Shown: positions 26,025-34,407 of the stretch, one piece after another | How the letters are laid out: each line of letters begins with the position of its first letter | How positions within the stretch are numbered: position 1 is the stretch's first letter | Origin: Candidatus Poribacteria bacterium | Lineage (GTDB): Bacteria; Poribacteria; WGA-4E; UBA9662 | Length of the DNA stretch: 40,006 nt | NCBI GenBank assembly: GCA_002699335.1 | Contig: PACG01000125.1 | Coordinates: 2,336-42,341, forward strand | Direction: 5' to 3' | Notes under the pieces: generated by a model | What the model was told of the DNA's origin: nothing | What the model saw: only the letters and a program-made list of their open reading frames with translations | Databases searched by the model: none | Translations under genes and position numbers: made by a program

Positions 26025-26549
26025 ATGAATACCGTTGATATTGTAATTCTTCTTTTTATTGCAGTTGGCGGTTGGCACTGCTGGCGAAGTGGATTTACAC
26101 GTAGCATCTGGGGACTCGTTGCCATCTGTGCGGGAGTTTTTGCTGCTAGTCAGTTTTGGCGAGATCTCTCCCCAATCGTGGAACAACTAATCGACAATCC
26201 AGAGATTGCCAAATGGGTCAGTGTAGTTGGAATTGCCGCAGGGGTTAGCATGGCGATAGACTGGTTGATGGAGCGGGTTCAATGGATTTTAGAAAAAGGG
26301 ATTTTAGGCTGGATCAATGGCTTGATTGGTGCTCTATTTGGTATACTTGCCAGTGTAATTTTGATTGGTGGTATCTGCATCATGCTAACTAAACACGGGA
26401 GCGAGTCGATTCAGAGAACATTTCAGCAGTCACAATTGACTCCTTCGACAATGGATTTTGCTCATCAATTCTTTGACTTTGGAAAGGAAACACTTCAGCA
26501 GCAAGTAGACAAGATACGGCAAATCCCAAATCAAACACCAGAGCCTTAG
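26025..26549 (+). CDS. CvpA-family membrane protein
   Basis: CvpA-like proteins are small inner-membrane proteins linked to colicin V export and envelope homeostasis; the biochemical role is unclear. The 174-residue product starts M-N-T-V-D-I-V-I-L-L-F-I-A-V-G-G, then G-F-T-R-S-I-W-G-L-V-A-I (the usual R-G-F-x-R-x-x-x-G-L-x-G position), and has four hydrophobic helices with G-W-I-N-G-L-I-G-A-L-F-G between the third and fourth, a CvpA signature. The C-terminal tail is polar and helical. It is 36 bases after the peptidase gene and before recG. Confidence 0.88.
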   Translation: MNTVDIVILLFIAVGGWHCWRSGFTRSIWGLVAICAGVFAASQFWRDLSPIVEQLIDNPEIAKWVSVVGIAAGVSMAIDWLMERVQWILEKGILGWINGLIGALFGILASVILIGGICIMLTKHGSESIQRTFQQSQLTPSTMDFAHQFFDFGKETLQQQVDKIRQIPNQTPEP

Positions 26550-26632
26550 GACTTAGATATATCTACTCCACTAACTCCAGTCGACTTCCGCTTAAAGTCG
26601 AGGATACGCACTCCTGATCATATCAGCGTAAC

Positions 26633-29179
26633 ATGGCGACGCTTCGATCAATCCTGCTGACAGTTCAAGATCTATTTGAACAGGAAATTGAACACGGTTG
26701 CAACGATAATGTTGTGCCTGGTGGGACGCAATTGTCTGTACGCAACCATTTCACTAAAACGAGACCACTGAACTTAGATTTAGAACTACGTAAACAGTTG
26801 CGTCAAATCTACGGCTGTTTTGATAACTACCCACAATCCACACCCATTGAACGAATCTACGACATTGAACAAGCCAAAAACTTGGTTGAGGCCATGTTGG
26901 CTGATATCCCTACCAACTTTAGTCGGCCAGATCGAGCAATGTCAACCTCAGATTCAGTGGCTCAACCCGACCAAGGTATCCACGCAAACTTTGGTTCTTG
27001 TTCTCATCGGCCTATTCGTCAGGTTTCGATAGATCCTTCCACCCTTGATTTCTTGACAACCTCCATGGAGACAATTGATGGAGTTGGCCCTCGATCTGCG
27101 GCAAAATTGGAGTCTGATCTGGGAATCAGGACGGTGGGGCAACTGCTGGATTATTTCCCCCGTGCTTATCACGATCAAGGCCAGGTGACCCTAATCGGTG
27201 ATGTCGGTAGAACTGGTGATAGCCAAACTATTCAAGGTAAAGTGGCTAAACAGTCCTATATCCGACCTCGTCGATCAGGGGGGAAAGCCTTTGCCAAAAT
27301 CGCCATTTACGACGGAACGGGTATTGCCCAATTGGTTGTCTTTGGCAATCAACGGATTAGCTATCTGAGGAAAGCACTATCGGTTGAGACCTATGTCGTT
27401 GTCAGTGGCAAGTTTGAGCGGAAATACAGAGAAATCCAGGCCAGTAATTTTGAGTTTGAGGTGATTACCGACGAGGAGGCAGAACGAATTCATACCGGTC
27501 GTATAGTTCCTAAGTATAGTTTAACATCCAACCTGACACAGCGAAGCGTTCGGCGGTGGGTTAAAAATACGCTTGACGCATATGTTGCTCACTACCCTGA
27601 ATTCCTACCGGAGGAGATCCGCCGCAAATACGCTCTTCTGGACTGGCATCATGCTATCTCAGAGATTCATTTTCCCTCCTCCGCTGAGATGAAAGATCTC
27701 GCTCGCCAACGACTTGCCTTCAACGAGTTTTTTCTGTTACAGGTTTGGTTAGCTTCCAATAAAAAGAAGAGTACCTCTACACCAGGCATTAGCTTTGATA
27801 TAGACTCAGACGCCCCTCCACTGGTTGAACAGTTTTTGGATGAATTGCCGTTTCAGTTGACTAAGGCACAACGCCGATCGTTTCAGCAAATTGAAGATGA
27901 TATGCGTCGACCCAAACCAATGAGTCGGCTATTGCAGGGTGATGTGGGCTCGGGGAAAACGATGGTGGCAGCCTTATCTCTACTAAATGCGGCTCAATGT
28001 GGGTATCAAAGCGCACTGATGGTGCCGACTGAGGTTTTAGCCGATCAGCATGCCATTAACCTCGGTGAATGGTTTAGCTCTTTAGGGGTTGAAGTTGGCT
28101 TGCTAAAAGGAGATTTGAGCAAAAAAGAGCGAGAGCGAATCTTAGAGCAAATTATCAATGGCACAATACACGTGGTGGTAGGAACTCAGGCCTTGATTCA
28201 GGAATCAGTCACCTTCAGTAACCTTGGCTTGGTTGTTATCGACGAGCAACATCGCTTTGGCGTTTTACAACGTGCAAGGCTACGCGAGAAAAGATCTATA
28301 GGTTCTTCTTCTGAAGAGTCTTCCTTGCTCTGTACACCAGATGTGCTAGTGATGACAGCCACGCCGATTCCTCGCACCCTTTCACTAACCATTTACGGAG
28401 ACCTCAATGTATCAATCATCGACGAACTTCCTCCAGGAAGACAAGAAATCAAAACTGAGTGGGTGCGTGAAAAGGGGCGATTAGATCTTTATTCTCAACT
28501 CCAACAAGAAATTGAGAAAGGACAACAAGTCTACATTGTCTATCCGCTGGTCGAAGAATCGGAAAAGCTTGAAGAAATCAAAGCGGCTACAGAAATGGCG
28601 AATCATTTGCAAAATGAAGTTTTTCCTGACCGGCGCGTCGGGTTGCTGCATGGGCGGATGAAGTCGTCCGAGAAGAGAACAGTGATGATCGATTTCAAAG
28701 CAGCTATGATCGATATTCTCGTATCGACCACCGTAATTGAGGTCGGAATTGATATCCCAAATGCTACTATTATGGTGATCGAAAATGCTGAGCGGTTTGG
28801 ATTAGCACAATTACATCAATTGAGAGGTCGTGTAGGTCGCGGCCAATACCAATCCTGGTGTTACTTAATCGCTAGTCCGAAGAGCGAGGACGGGGTCAGA
28901 CGAATTCAAGCCATGACGCGAACCAATAACGGTTTTGAGTTGGCCGAGATTGACCTGGAAATTCGTGGGCCCGGTGAATTTTTTGGCACTCGACAATCCG
29001 GACTGCCCGAATTTAGAATTGCCGATATTATCAAGGATGCGGCTCTATTAGAGGCAGCCAAATCAGAAGCGGAAAAGATTGTCACGATAGCACCTGACTT
29101 AACCCAAGCAGACCACCGGTTAGTCGAGTCACTAGTAGAGAAGAATTGGGATTCTAAGGCTAATCTCATCCAATCTTAA
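26633..29179 (+). CDS. recG: ATP-dependent DNA helicase RecG
   Basis: RecG remodels stalled replication forks and branched recombination intermediates. The 848-residue product has an N-terminal extension of about 140 residues before the usual start region (M-E-T-I-D-G-V-G-P-R-S-A-A-K-L near 145), the wedge OB domain (about 180-290), helicase motif I G-D-V-G-S-G-K-T near 435, motif II I-D-E-Q-H near 535, motif III M-T-A-T-P-I-P-R-T-L, and late motifs (G-R-M-K-S-S-E-K, S-T-T-V-I-E-V-G-I-D-I-P, Q-L-R-G-R-V-G-R-G) with the C-terminal E-I-D-L-E-I-R-G-P-G-E-F-F-G. All motifs are intact. The extension is low in motifs; similar extensions occur in RecG of several phyla. Confidence 0.97.
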   Translation: MATLRSILLTVQDLFEQEIEHGCNDNVVPGGTQLSVRNHFTKTRPLNLDLELRKQLRQIYGCFDNYPQSTPIERIYDIEQAKNLVEAMLADIPTNFSRPDRAMSTSDSVAQPDQGIHANFGSCSHRPIRQVSIDPSTLDFLTTSMETIDGVGPRSAAKLESDLGIRTVGQLLDYFPRAYHDQGQVTLIGDVGRTGDSQTIQGKVAKQSYIRPRRSGGKAFAKIAIYDGTGIAQLVVFGNQRISYLRKALSVETYVVVSGKFERKYREIQASNFEFEVITDEEAERIHTGRIVPKYSLTSNLTQRSVRRWVKNTLDAYVAHYPEFLPEEIRRKYALLDWHHAISEIHFPSSAEMKDLARQRLAFNEFFLLQVWLASNKKKSTSTPGISFDIDSDAPPLVEQFLDELPFQLTKAQRRSFQQIEDDMRRPKPMSRLLQGDVGSGKTMVAALSLLNAAQCGYQSALMVPTEVLADQHAINLGEWFSSLGVEVGLLKGDLSKKERERILEQIINGTIHVVVGTQALIQESVTFSNLGLVVIDEQHRFGVLQRARLREKRSIGSSSEESSLLCTPDVLVMTATPIPRTLSLTIYGDLNVSIIDELPPGRQEIKTEWVREKGRLDLYSQLQQEIEKGQQVYIVYPLVEESEKLEEIKAATEMANHLQNEVFPDRRVGLLHGRMKSSEKRTVMIDFKAAMIDILVSTTVIEVGIDIPNATIMVIENAERFGLAQLHQLRGRVGRGQYQSWCYLIASPKSEDGVRRIQAMTRTNNGFELAEIDLEIRGPGEFFGTRQSGLPEFRIADIIKDAALLEAAKSEAEKIVTIAPDLTQADHRLVESLVEKNWDSKANLIQS

Positions 29180-29199
29180 ATTTCAGTTGCCTTTTGTCA

Positions 29200-29228
29200 T
29201 TGACACTTTATACATATAGTGATAAAAT
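29200..29228 (+). promoter_or_regulatory. Near-consensus sigma-70 promoter
   Basis: TTGACA (29200-29205) and TAAAAT (29223-29228) with a 17-base spacer. Transcription would start near 29235, leaving a 5' leader of about 75 bases before the dehydrogenase ATG at 29309. It is one of the best promoter matches in the window and lies 20 bases after recG. Confidence 0.78.
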
Positions 29229-29308
29229 CGGATACTAACGTGGGGAAGCGATTGACACAAAGGGCTTAAAACCCACTCTGGCTCCGATCGAGGGGCGTCG
29301 GAAACAAG

Positions 29309-30292
29309 ATGAAAGTTGGACAAATCGTTGCGCGGCACCAAATCGAAATCGTCGAAGCCCCAATCCCCGACATCTCAACCCAACCAGATGGTACGCTCCT
29401 CGTCAAACCCTACCAAGGTGCTGTCTGTGGAAGCGATATTCCCTGTTTCACGCTGGAACATCCGAATTATCCGCTGGAAATAGGAAAATCCTTGCACGAG
29501 TGCATCGGCTTTGTAGTTGCTAGTAAGTCGCCTACGTTCAAAGAAGGGGATGAGGTTTTATCTGTTCCCTTTGGTCAGGCAGGGTTAGCCGAGTACTTTT
29601 TTTCCAACGACCAGATGACGGTTCCTTTGGTCCCATTTGATCGCAAGTCAGAGATGCTAATGTGCCAACCCCTCGGTACTGTTATCTGGGCTTGTCGCAA
29701 ACTTGGCAACCTGTTGCACCAAAATGTTGTGGTGCTAGGGCAAGGCCCAATGGGGTTAATGTTTACTCATATGATGAGCAATCTGGGGGCAAAATCGGTG
29801 ATTGCGGTAGATCTACTGAAATACCGATTAGAAGCCAGTCAGCAGATGCGGGCTACACATATCATCAATGCTTCAACAGAAAACCTCGTTAAACGAGTAA
29901 CTGCAATTACCGAAGGAAAAATGGCTGATTTGGTGGTTGAGGCCGTGGGTCATCAGACCGAGACGGTCAATCAGTGTCTGGATCTGGTTAAGAGAGACGG
30001 TACGATTCTGGCCTTTGGTGTACCGGACGAGAATGTCTACGGCAGTTTCAGGTACGGAGACTTTTTCCGGCGAAATATTCGCTTAATCGGATCTGTAATA
30101 CCAGATGTACAAAATGATTACCCATTGGCGATGGATATGATCGCACAAGGTCGCATGAATGTGTCGCCGATCTTGACCCATCGTCTGCCCTTTGAAGAGG
30201 TACAATGTGGGTTTGAACTCTTTACATTCCGCCGTGACAAGGCGATCAAAGTCATTTTAGACTTCGACTCAGAATCAGCATCTGACTTGTAG
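29309..30292 (+). CDS. Medium-chain (zinc-type) alcohol/polyol dehydrogenase family protein
   Basis: NAD(P)-linked medium-chain dehydrogenase/reductase. The 327 residues have a GroES-like N-terminal half with C-G-S-D (catalytic zinc Cys region) and H-E-C-I-G (usually G-H-E-x-x-G), and a Rossmann half with V-V-L-G-Q-G-P-M-G-L-M-F (dinucleotide G-x-G-x-x-G) and A-V-D-L-L near residue 170, followed by L-V-V-E-A-V-G. The four-Cys structural zinc lobe of classical enzymes is missing, which explains the shorter length. Substrate cannot be told. A strong promoter precedes it and a small membrane-protein gene follows after 32 bases. Confidence 0.9.
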   Translation: MKVGQIVARHQIEIVEAPIPDISTQPDGTLLVKPYQGAVCGSDIPCFTLEHPNYPLEIGKSLHECIGFVVASKSPTFKEGDEVLSVPFGQAGLAEYFFSNDQMTVPLVPFDRKSEMLMCQPLGTVIWACRKLGNLLHQNVVVLGQGPMGLMFTHMMSNLGAKSVIAVDLLKYRLEASQQMRATHIINASTENLVKRVTAITEGKMADLVVEAVGHQTETVNQCLDLVKRDGTILAFGVPDENVYGSFRYGDFFRRNIRLIGSVIPDVQNDYPLAMDMIAQGRMNVSPILTHRLPFEEVQCGFELFTFRRDKAIKVILDFDSESASDL

Positions 30293-30324
30293 CACCATCA
30301 TCTATAAAGGAAGATATTCGGACA

Positions 30325-30678
30325 ATGTTCGCACATTTGCTCAAAGGTGTTCTCGTTTGGTTGAACTATACGCTCTTCCCGCTTACCGCTTCTCTTCCTT
30401 TCTTTGGACTCCTCTGGATATTAGAAAAAGACAAGACGCAACGACCACAGTGGGAATGGCTAGAGGATATCGATAGTGAGGACCTCACCCGTGTGATCGG
30501 TCTAATTATCATTGTCTGGTTAGTGTCGGGCGCAGTGATTATTGTCGGATCGATATTGCGTGCGGTGATTGAAGGTACAGAGCAGACAGCTGGAAGGGTC
30601 GTCGAGGAGGCCGAGCTAGAAATACATGACCGTCGCCAAGCCCTGTTGGCCGAAGAAGAAGAAACCAATCCTTCTTAA
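30325..30678 (+). CDS. Small two-helix membrane protein (hypothetical)
   Basis: A 117-residue product with two hydrophobic helices (about 5-33 and 56-82) flanking a charged loop (L-E-K-D-K-T-Q-R-P-Q-W-E-W-L-E-D) and ending in a charged helix (E-E-A-E-L-E-I-H-D-R-R-Q-A-L-L-A-E-E-E-E). AAAGGAAGA precedes the ATG. I do not recognise a family. It is the last + strand gene before the convergent proteasome operon. Confidence 0.7.
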   Translation: MFAHLLKGVLVWLNYTLFPLTASLPFFGLLWILEKDKTQRPQWEWLEDIDSEDLTRVIGLIIIVWLVSGAVIIVGSILRAVIEGTEQTAGRVVEEAELEIHDRRQALLAEEEETNPS

Positions 30679-30741
30679 GGAACAGAAGTATCCGTTGACA
30701 CTCCGCCTGCTGGCTTTAGTTAGCAGACTTTCCGAACTAGC

Positions 30742-32196
30742 TTATTGACTCTCGTCAAAATGCCCTCTTAACCTTTTTGTCTCCAGCTTTTCCAGGTGCG
30801 CTTGCACTTCGGCCTCGTAGGTACGGAAGGCATTCTTCATATCAAAGGCTTCGGAGTCGGCGAAGTAGATCTGGTGCCAATCCACAATACAAGGTGCATC
30901 GTGTTTAGCCAGATAGTTCATGATCGCAGATCTTGCTTTCGCTCTCGTATCTTGTGGAGGGGTAAGAGTTGCTTGCTGCACCTGTTCGTCGTCTATAATG
31001 CGAGTGGTGTAACCTTGGCCCTCCAACTCATAAAATAGACCTGCTTCCGGATCGATATTGTGATATTCCAGATCCAGACTTTCCAACCAGGAATCGTCCC
31101 AACCGATTTTTTCCTCCTCCATAAAGGTTTCTAGGAGCCACTGCTTCGTCACCCAATCCACTTTACCAATTAGGTTCTCTGGCAAGTTCATATACGCCGG
31201 CTCCAGTTCAGTCAAAGTGGAAGCCCACTCGTCTAGCACCCAGTCGGTGTCCTTATCTCGCCCGCGCAAAATTTTGTCGCAAATCCGCAGGTATTCCCAC
31301 TGCAGTTCGACTGCAGTGATCGTTCGACCAGAAGCCAGCGTCAGAAGCCATCGATAGGATTGGTCTCGGGAAATATCTTTAATGGCGAAAATAGCGTCAT
31401 CCAGGGTCAGATCGGGTGGGGTATGCCCCTCCTCTAGTAGATCCAGTACTAGCGAAGTGGTACCAAGTTTGAGTGCGGTGGCATATTCCGACATGTTGGA
31501 GTCGCCAACGAGCAAGTGAAGGCGACGGTACTTAGTGTAGTCGCCCAAGGGCTCATCACGTGTATTAATAATTGCTCGGCTAAATTGAATCCACTCGTAG
31601 ACCTCTGTCACGATGTGATCAGCTCGCTGAGAAATTTGAAAGCCGACAAAGTCACTTCTCTTATGGCGAATTTCACCATATTCGACCAATTCGTCGTGTC
31701 CTCCCACGCGACCTGCACCAGAGAAGATCTGACGAGTGACGAAGAAGGGCATCAAAGTTGGAATGACCAATTTATAGAAAGGTACATCCCGTCGAAGTTG
31801 GTAATTTTCGTGACAGCCGAACGTGGACCCCGTTACATGATCGATATTGTTTTTTAGAAACGAGATTTCGCCTTTCAGATCTAGGATATTCAGGGCTTCA
31901 CACACCATCTGTTCGACGGCGCGGTCGTAGGCGACTAAATCGAAGAGTTGCAGACATTCCGGTGTAGCGTACTCTAAGTGGCCCATGTCCATATACAGCC
32001 GTCCACCGTTGAACAAAAAGCCGCCGTTATGAGGTGGTTCTTCCCAATCACGGTAGTGCATATCTGAGATACCGAGTGACAATTCACCAAATATGAAATC
32101 TTTGACCCGCGAGGCTGCACCCTCAGCAGTACGAAATCTACCGGAGTTGGTTAAACAGCCAAACTCGGTTTCAAGCCCAAAAATGCGCTGACTCAT
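30742..32196 (-). CDS. pafA: Pup/UBact-protein ligase PafA
   Basis: PafA uses ATP to join the C-terminal Glu of the modifier to lysines on target proteins. The 484-residue product has the carboxylate-amine ligase start R-I-F-G-L-E-T-E-F-G (Mg/ATP-binding Glu residues), N-G-G-R-L-Y-M-D-M-G-H-L-E-Y-A-T-P-E-C with the catalytic Asp, L-K-N-N-I-D-H-V-T-G-S-T-F-G-C-H-E-N-Y, I-N-T-R-D-E-P and V-G-D-S-N-M-S-E-Y-A-T. It lacks the long insertion after the first strand that marks Dop, so it is the ligase. The H-P-E of actinobacterial PafA is H-L-E here. It overlaps prcA by four bases (ATGA) and is the last gene of the operon. Confidence 0.95.
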   Translation of the reverse strand: MSQRIFGLETEFGCLTNSGRFRTAEGAASRVKDFIFGELSLGISDMHYRDWEEPPHNGGFLFNGGRLYMDMGHLEYATPECLQLFDLVAYDRAVEQMVCEALNILDLKGEISFLKNNIDHVTGSTFGCHENYQLRRDVPFYKLVIPTLMPFFVTRQIFSGAGRVGGHDELVEYGEIRHKRSDFVGFQISQRADHIVTEVYEWIQFSRAIINTRDEPLGDYTKYRRLHLLVGDSNMSEYATALKLGTTSLVLDLLEEGHTPPDLTLDDAIFAIKDISRDQSYRWLLTLASGRTITAVELQWEYLRICDKILRGRDKDTDWVLDEWASTLTELEPAYMNLPENLIGKVDWVTKQWLLETFMEEEKIGWDDSWLESLDLEYHNIDPEAGLFYELEGQGYTTRIIDDEQVQQATLTPPQDTRAKARSAIMNYLAKHDAPCIVDWHQIYFADSEAFDMKNAFRTYEAEVQAHLEKLETKRLRGHFDESQ

Positions 32197-33020
32197 TTGT
32201 TATTCTGAGCTTTATCTGAATCCAACGGCATCATGTCTTCGACCTCATCGGCAGTCAAACGACGAAATTTACTTTTGCTTCGTTTCGAGATCTGCAAGAT
32301 GCTAGCTTCCACGAGCCTCTCCTCAAGTTCGGCTCGAACGAAACCTATTAACTCATCGGTAGAAAAATCTTCGGCCTCAGATGTCTGGTCTGATTCCCCT
32401 CGATCAGGGTCTAGGGTAAAACCGTATTCGGTAGCCGAACTGGCGGTTCGACCGACAGCCCAGGTTAGAAGAGCCAGTTCAAAAGCCTGTTTAAGCGTTA
32501 GTTCGTCGCCAAGCCGGATATCTGTTTGGCCCATATAGTTCCGCATCGTACGTTCGACCGTGTCCGTACCCCCAATAACTTCGGCTTTCTGGCTGGTTCG
32601 GGTAGTACCATCGTAGTTCACAGCCACCAACTGATGAGGGTGCCCTAACTCGGCCATTAGTATTTTTGCAATCGTCGGGGCATTAAAGATTGACTCAAAC
32701 GACTGTTTTATCGGTGGACACAGCACAAAGTGCGTTAATCGATGGAGAGTGACATCATCGACAGAACTTTGAAACCCTTGAACTGAAGCCGCATCGGTTA
32801 CTAAAAGTCTTAACCTTTCAACGTCTGCTGTGTGACCAATAGCCGAAAGGGCAAGGTCATTGTATACCTCATAAATCTTCTGCCCACTGGTCACTGTCAA
32901 TATCAAAATACCATCGTTGTAGACCAGTCCGACAACAGGGCTCCCCACCTGAATCTGATCCTCAATGTAGTCACGCCGGTTTTGGATCGCTTCTAAATAG
33001 CGATAGTGTTCGTCTAGCAT
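32193..33020 (-). CDS. prcA: 20S proteasome alpha subunit
   Basis: PrcA forms the outer gated rings of the bacterial 20S proteasome. The 275-residue product begins with a charged N-terminal helix (Y-L-E-A-I-Q-N-R-R-D-Y-I-E-D) and then S-P-V-V-G-L-V-Y-N-D-G-I-L-I-L-T, the alpha-type start of the Ntn-hydrolase fold without a catalytic Thr. L-A-L-S-A-I-G-H-T-A-D-V-E-R-L-R follows as in actinobacterial PrcA. The C-terminal part (from about 215) is acidic and then basic (K-R-S-K-S-K-F-R-R). It starts 35 bases after prcB, and its stop overlaps the pafA start. Confidence 0.93.
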   Translation of the reverse strand: MLDEHYRYLEAIQNRRDYIEDQIQVGSPVVGLVYNDGILILTVTSGQKIYEVYNDLALSAIGHTADVERLRLLVTDAASVQGFQSSVDDVTLHRLTHFVLCPPIKQSFESIFNAPTIAKILMAELGHPHQLVAVNYDGTTRTSQKAEVIGGTDTVERTMRNYMGQTDIRLGDELTLKQAFELALLTWAVGRTASSATEYGFTLDPDRGESDQTSEAEDFSTDELIGFVRAELEERLVEASILQISKRSKSKFRRLTADEVEDMMPLDSDKAQNNK

Positions 33021-33055
33021 AGATTCTTAGAAGTTAAAAGTGATCTACACTTCAG

Positions 33056-33997
33056 TTAGGCCATCGTCCGGGAGAGAACAGCGTTCTGGTAGGTCTGCCG
33101 AATTTGTTCTACCGGTAATCCCTGAACACCCTCCTGGGTAATGGTTTTGATAATCGGATAAATCTCTGATTTGACGTTTGCTCCACTAGTAGCAGCGTCA
33201 AACTCTGCAGCAGTATCGAGCAGTCGTAGTATAGTGTTGGTCGCTTGGCTAAGATCCATTTGGGCCAACGGCGTGTCAGACCAACGATCTAAGTAGTGCA
33301 ACACACCACGGATCCAAACTGATCCGGATCCAGAGGTGGCAAAATCAACCGTTTCAAACTGTGCGCCCAAAACGTCGTAGAAAAATATACGTCCAGCAGA
33401 TGTGGAAGCGGATGAATCTGCCAGGTACGATGGATCAAAGAGAGCAAAAATCGGAATTACACCACCAATACCTTGTAGAGCAAGGGACATATTATCTCGA
33501 ATCAGGCGGGAAACCATCCGAATCTTACCTTCAATGCTCAATTCTTGCAACTGACTCCGCCGAAAATACTGAAAGGAGTGCTCGAGTGTCCGTGCCATCT
33601 CATAGGCTACAGCGGGGGCCCCGGCAATCGCCATTACCGAGTATTCATCAATCTCTAACACTTTATCTGCCCGGTCGTGCATGACCACATTACCAGCTGT
33701 AGCCCGCCGATCCCCCGCGACCATGATGCCGTCTTGGTACCGGACAGCGACAACCGTAGTTCCTTCTGTTAACGGTTGTTCGGATGGGTTGACCATTGTA
33801 GCTGCTGAGCCGAGTCCTGACAACCTTGTTAGCGAAACGGTATTTGCTCCGTCAAAATTATTTCGCCCAAACTGCAATTGAATGCTGTGTGCTTGAAGCA
33901 GATCGAGAAAGTTACCCTGATAGTCAACCACTTGATCTAACACATGCTGGGCAGGCTTCAAGTCTTCCGGGTTGGGAGATTGCCTATTGGTGTGCAT
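33056..33997 (-). CDS. prcB: 20S proteasome beta subunit (catalytic)
   Basis: PrcB forms the inner proteolytic rings. The 313-residue precursor has a 79-residue propeptide ending L-T-E-G, then T80-T-V-V-A-V-R-Y, where Thr80 would become the N-terminal nucleophile after self-cleavage. Downstream come G-D-R-R-A-T-A-G with the catalytic Asp and D-K-V-L-E-I-D with the catalytic Lys, then A-I-A-G-A-P-A-V-A and G-S-G-S near residue 220. All active-site residues are present. The propeptide is longer than the roughly 57 residues of the mycobacterial one. It lies 78 bases after pup and 35 before prcA. Confidence 0.96.
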   Translation of the reverse strand: MHTNRQSPNPEDLKPAQHVLDQVVDYQGNFLDLLQAHSIQLQFGRNNFDGANTVSLTRLSGLGSAATMVNPSEQPLTEGTTVVAVRYQDGIMVAGDRRATAGNVVMHDRADKVLEIDEYSVMAIAGAPAVAYEMARTLEHSFQYFRRSQLQELSIEGKIRMVSRLIRDNMSLALQGIGGVIPIFALFDPSYLADSSASTSAGRIFFYDVLGAQFETVDFATSGSGSVWIRGVLHYLDRWSDTPLAQMDLSQATNTILRLLDTAAEFDAATSGANVKSEIYPIIKTITQEGVQGLPVEQIRQTYQNAVLSRTMA

Positions 33998-34075
33998 ATC
34001 CAGGTTTTGAATGGGGAATAGAGAGTGGAGCGTCGAGCCTTATTCACTTCCAACTCTCCATCCATATCGTTTGGG

Positions 34076-34288
34076 TTATTCTCCGGTTCTCTGGCGATAG
34101 CGTTTAGACTGGTCTTTATCAACCCGACGCATCCGACGCATCAACTCTTTGGTGTCTGGCTTATCAATTTTTGGGCGTTTGGGGCCGTCGTCATCCCCGC
34201 TATCATCTGGGAGAAAAGGTTTTGTGGATCGTTGTTTTCGCTCCCGAAATAAAATCGAAGTTTCGAGGTTAAGGTAATGTCTATCCAT
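34076..34288 (-). CDS. pup: Prokaryotic ubiquitin-like modifier, UBact/Pup type
   Basis: A 70-residue, highly polar and probably disordered protein. The middle is D-D-S-G-D-D-D-G-P-K-R-P-K-I-D-K-P-D-T-K and the end is L-M-R-R-M-R-R-V-D-K-D-Q-S-K-R-Y-R-Q-R-T-G-E. The C-terminal R-Y-R-Q-R-T-G-E matches the UBact form of Pup known from Gram-negative lineages rather than actinobacterial Pup, which ends G-G-Q or G-G-E. Because it ends in Glu it can be ligated without deamidation. GGAGGA seven bases before ATG 34288 is one of the strongest ribosome sites in the operon and fixes the start. It lies between dop and prcB, the standard position. Confidence 0.95.
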   Translation of the reverse strand: MDRHYLNLETSILFRERKQRSTKPFLPDDSGDDDGPKRPKIDKPDTKELMRRMRRVDKDQSKRYRQRTGE

Positions 34289-34324
34289 TTAATTGTCCTC
34301 CGGTTTTCGTTTTTATTACTAACA

Positions 34325-34374
34325 TGATAAAAAAGAAAATTGTAGCCTCTGCAATATATGATTTGAGTAGAGGC
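34325..34374 (-). promoter_or_regulatory. Possible attenuator or partial terminator between dop and pup
   Basis: On the minus strand GCCTCT (34374-34369) and AGAGGC (34350-34345) pair across an 18-base AT-rich loop, followed by TACAATTTTCTTTTTTATC. The stem is short, so it would at most end some transcripts. It lies between the dop stop and the pup ribosome site in the longest gap of the operon (119 bases). Confidence 0.4.
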
Positions 34375-34407
34375 GAAAAATTGTTCACTTCTACTCCTCT
34401 CTCCTTG

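Noticed and set aside
26581..26601. 7-bp hairpin (TCGACTT/AAGTCGA) upstream of recG
   Set aside because: No T-run and no link with a ribosome site or known leader; probably chance.
34344..34375. Independent small RNA between dop and pup
   Set aside because: The stem is short and no promoter is visible; an attenuator is a simpler reading and is itself uncertain.
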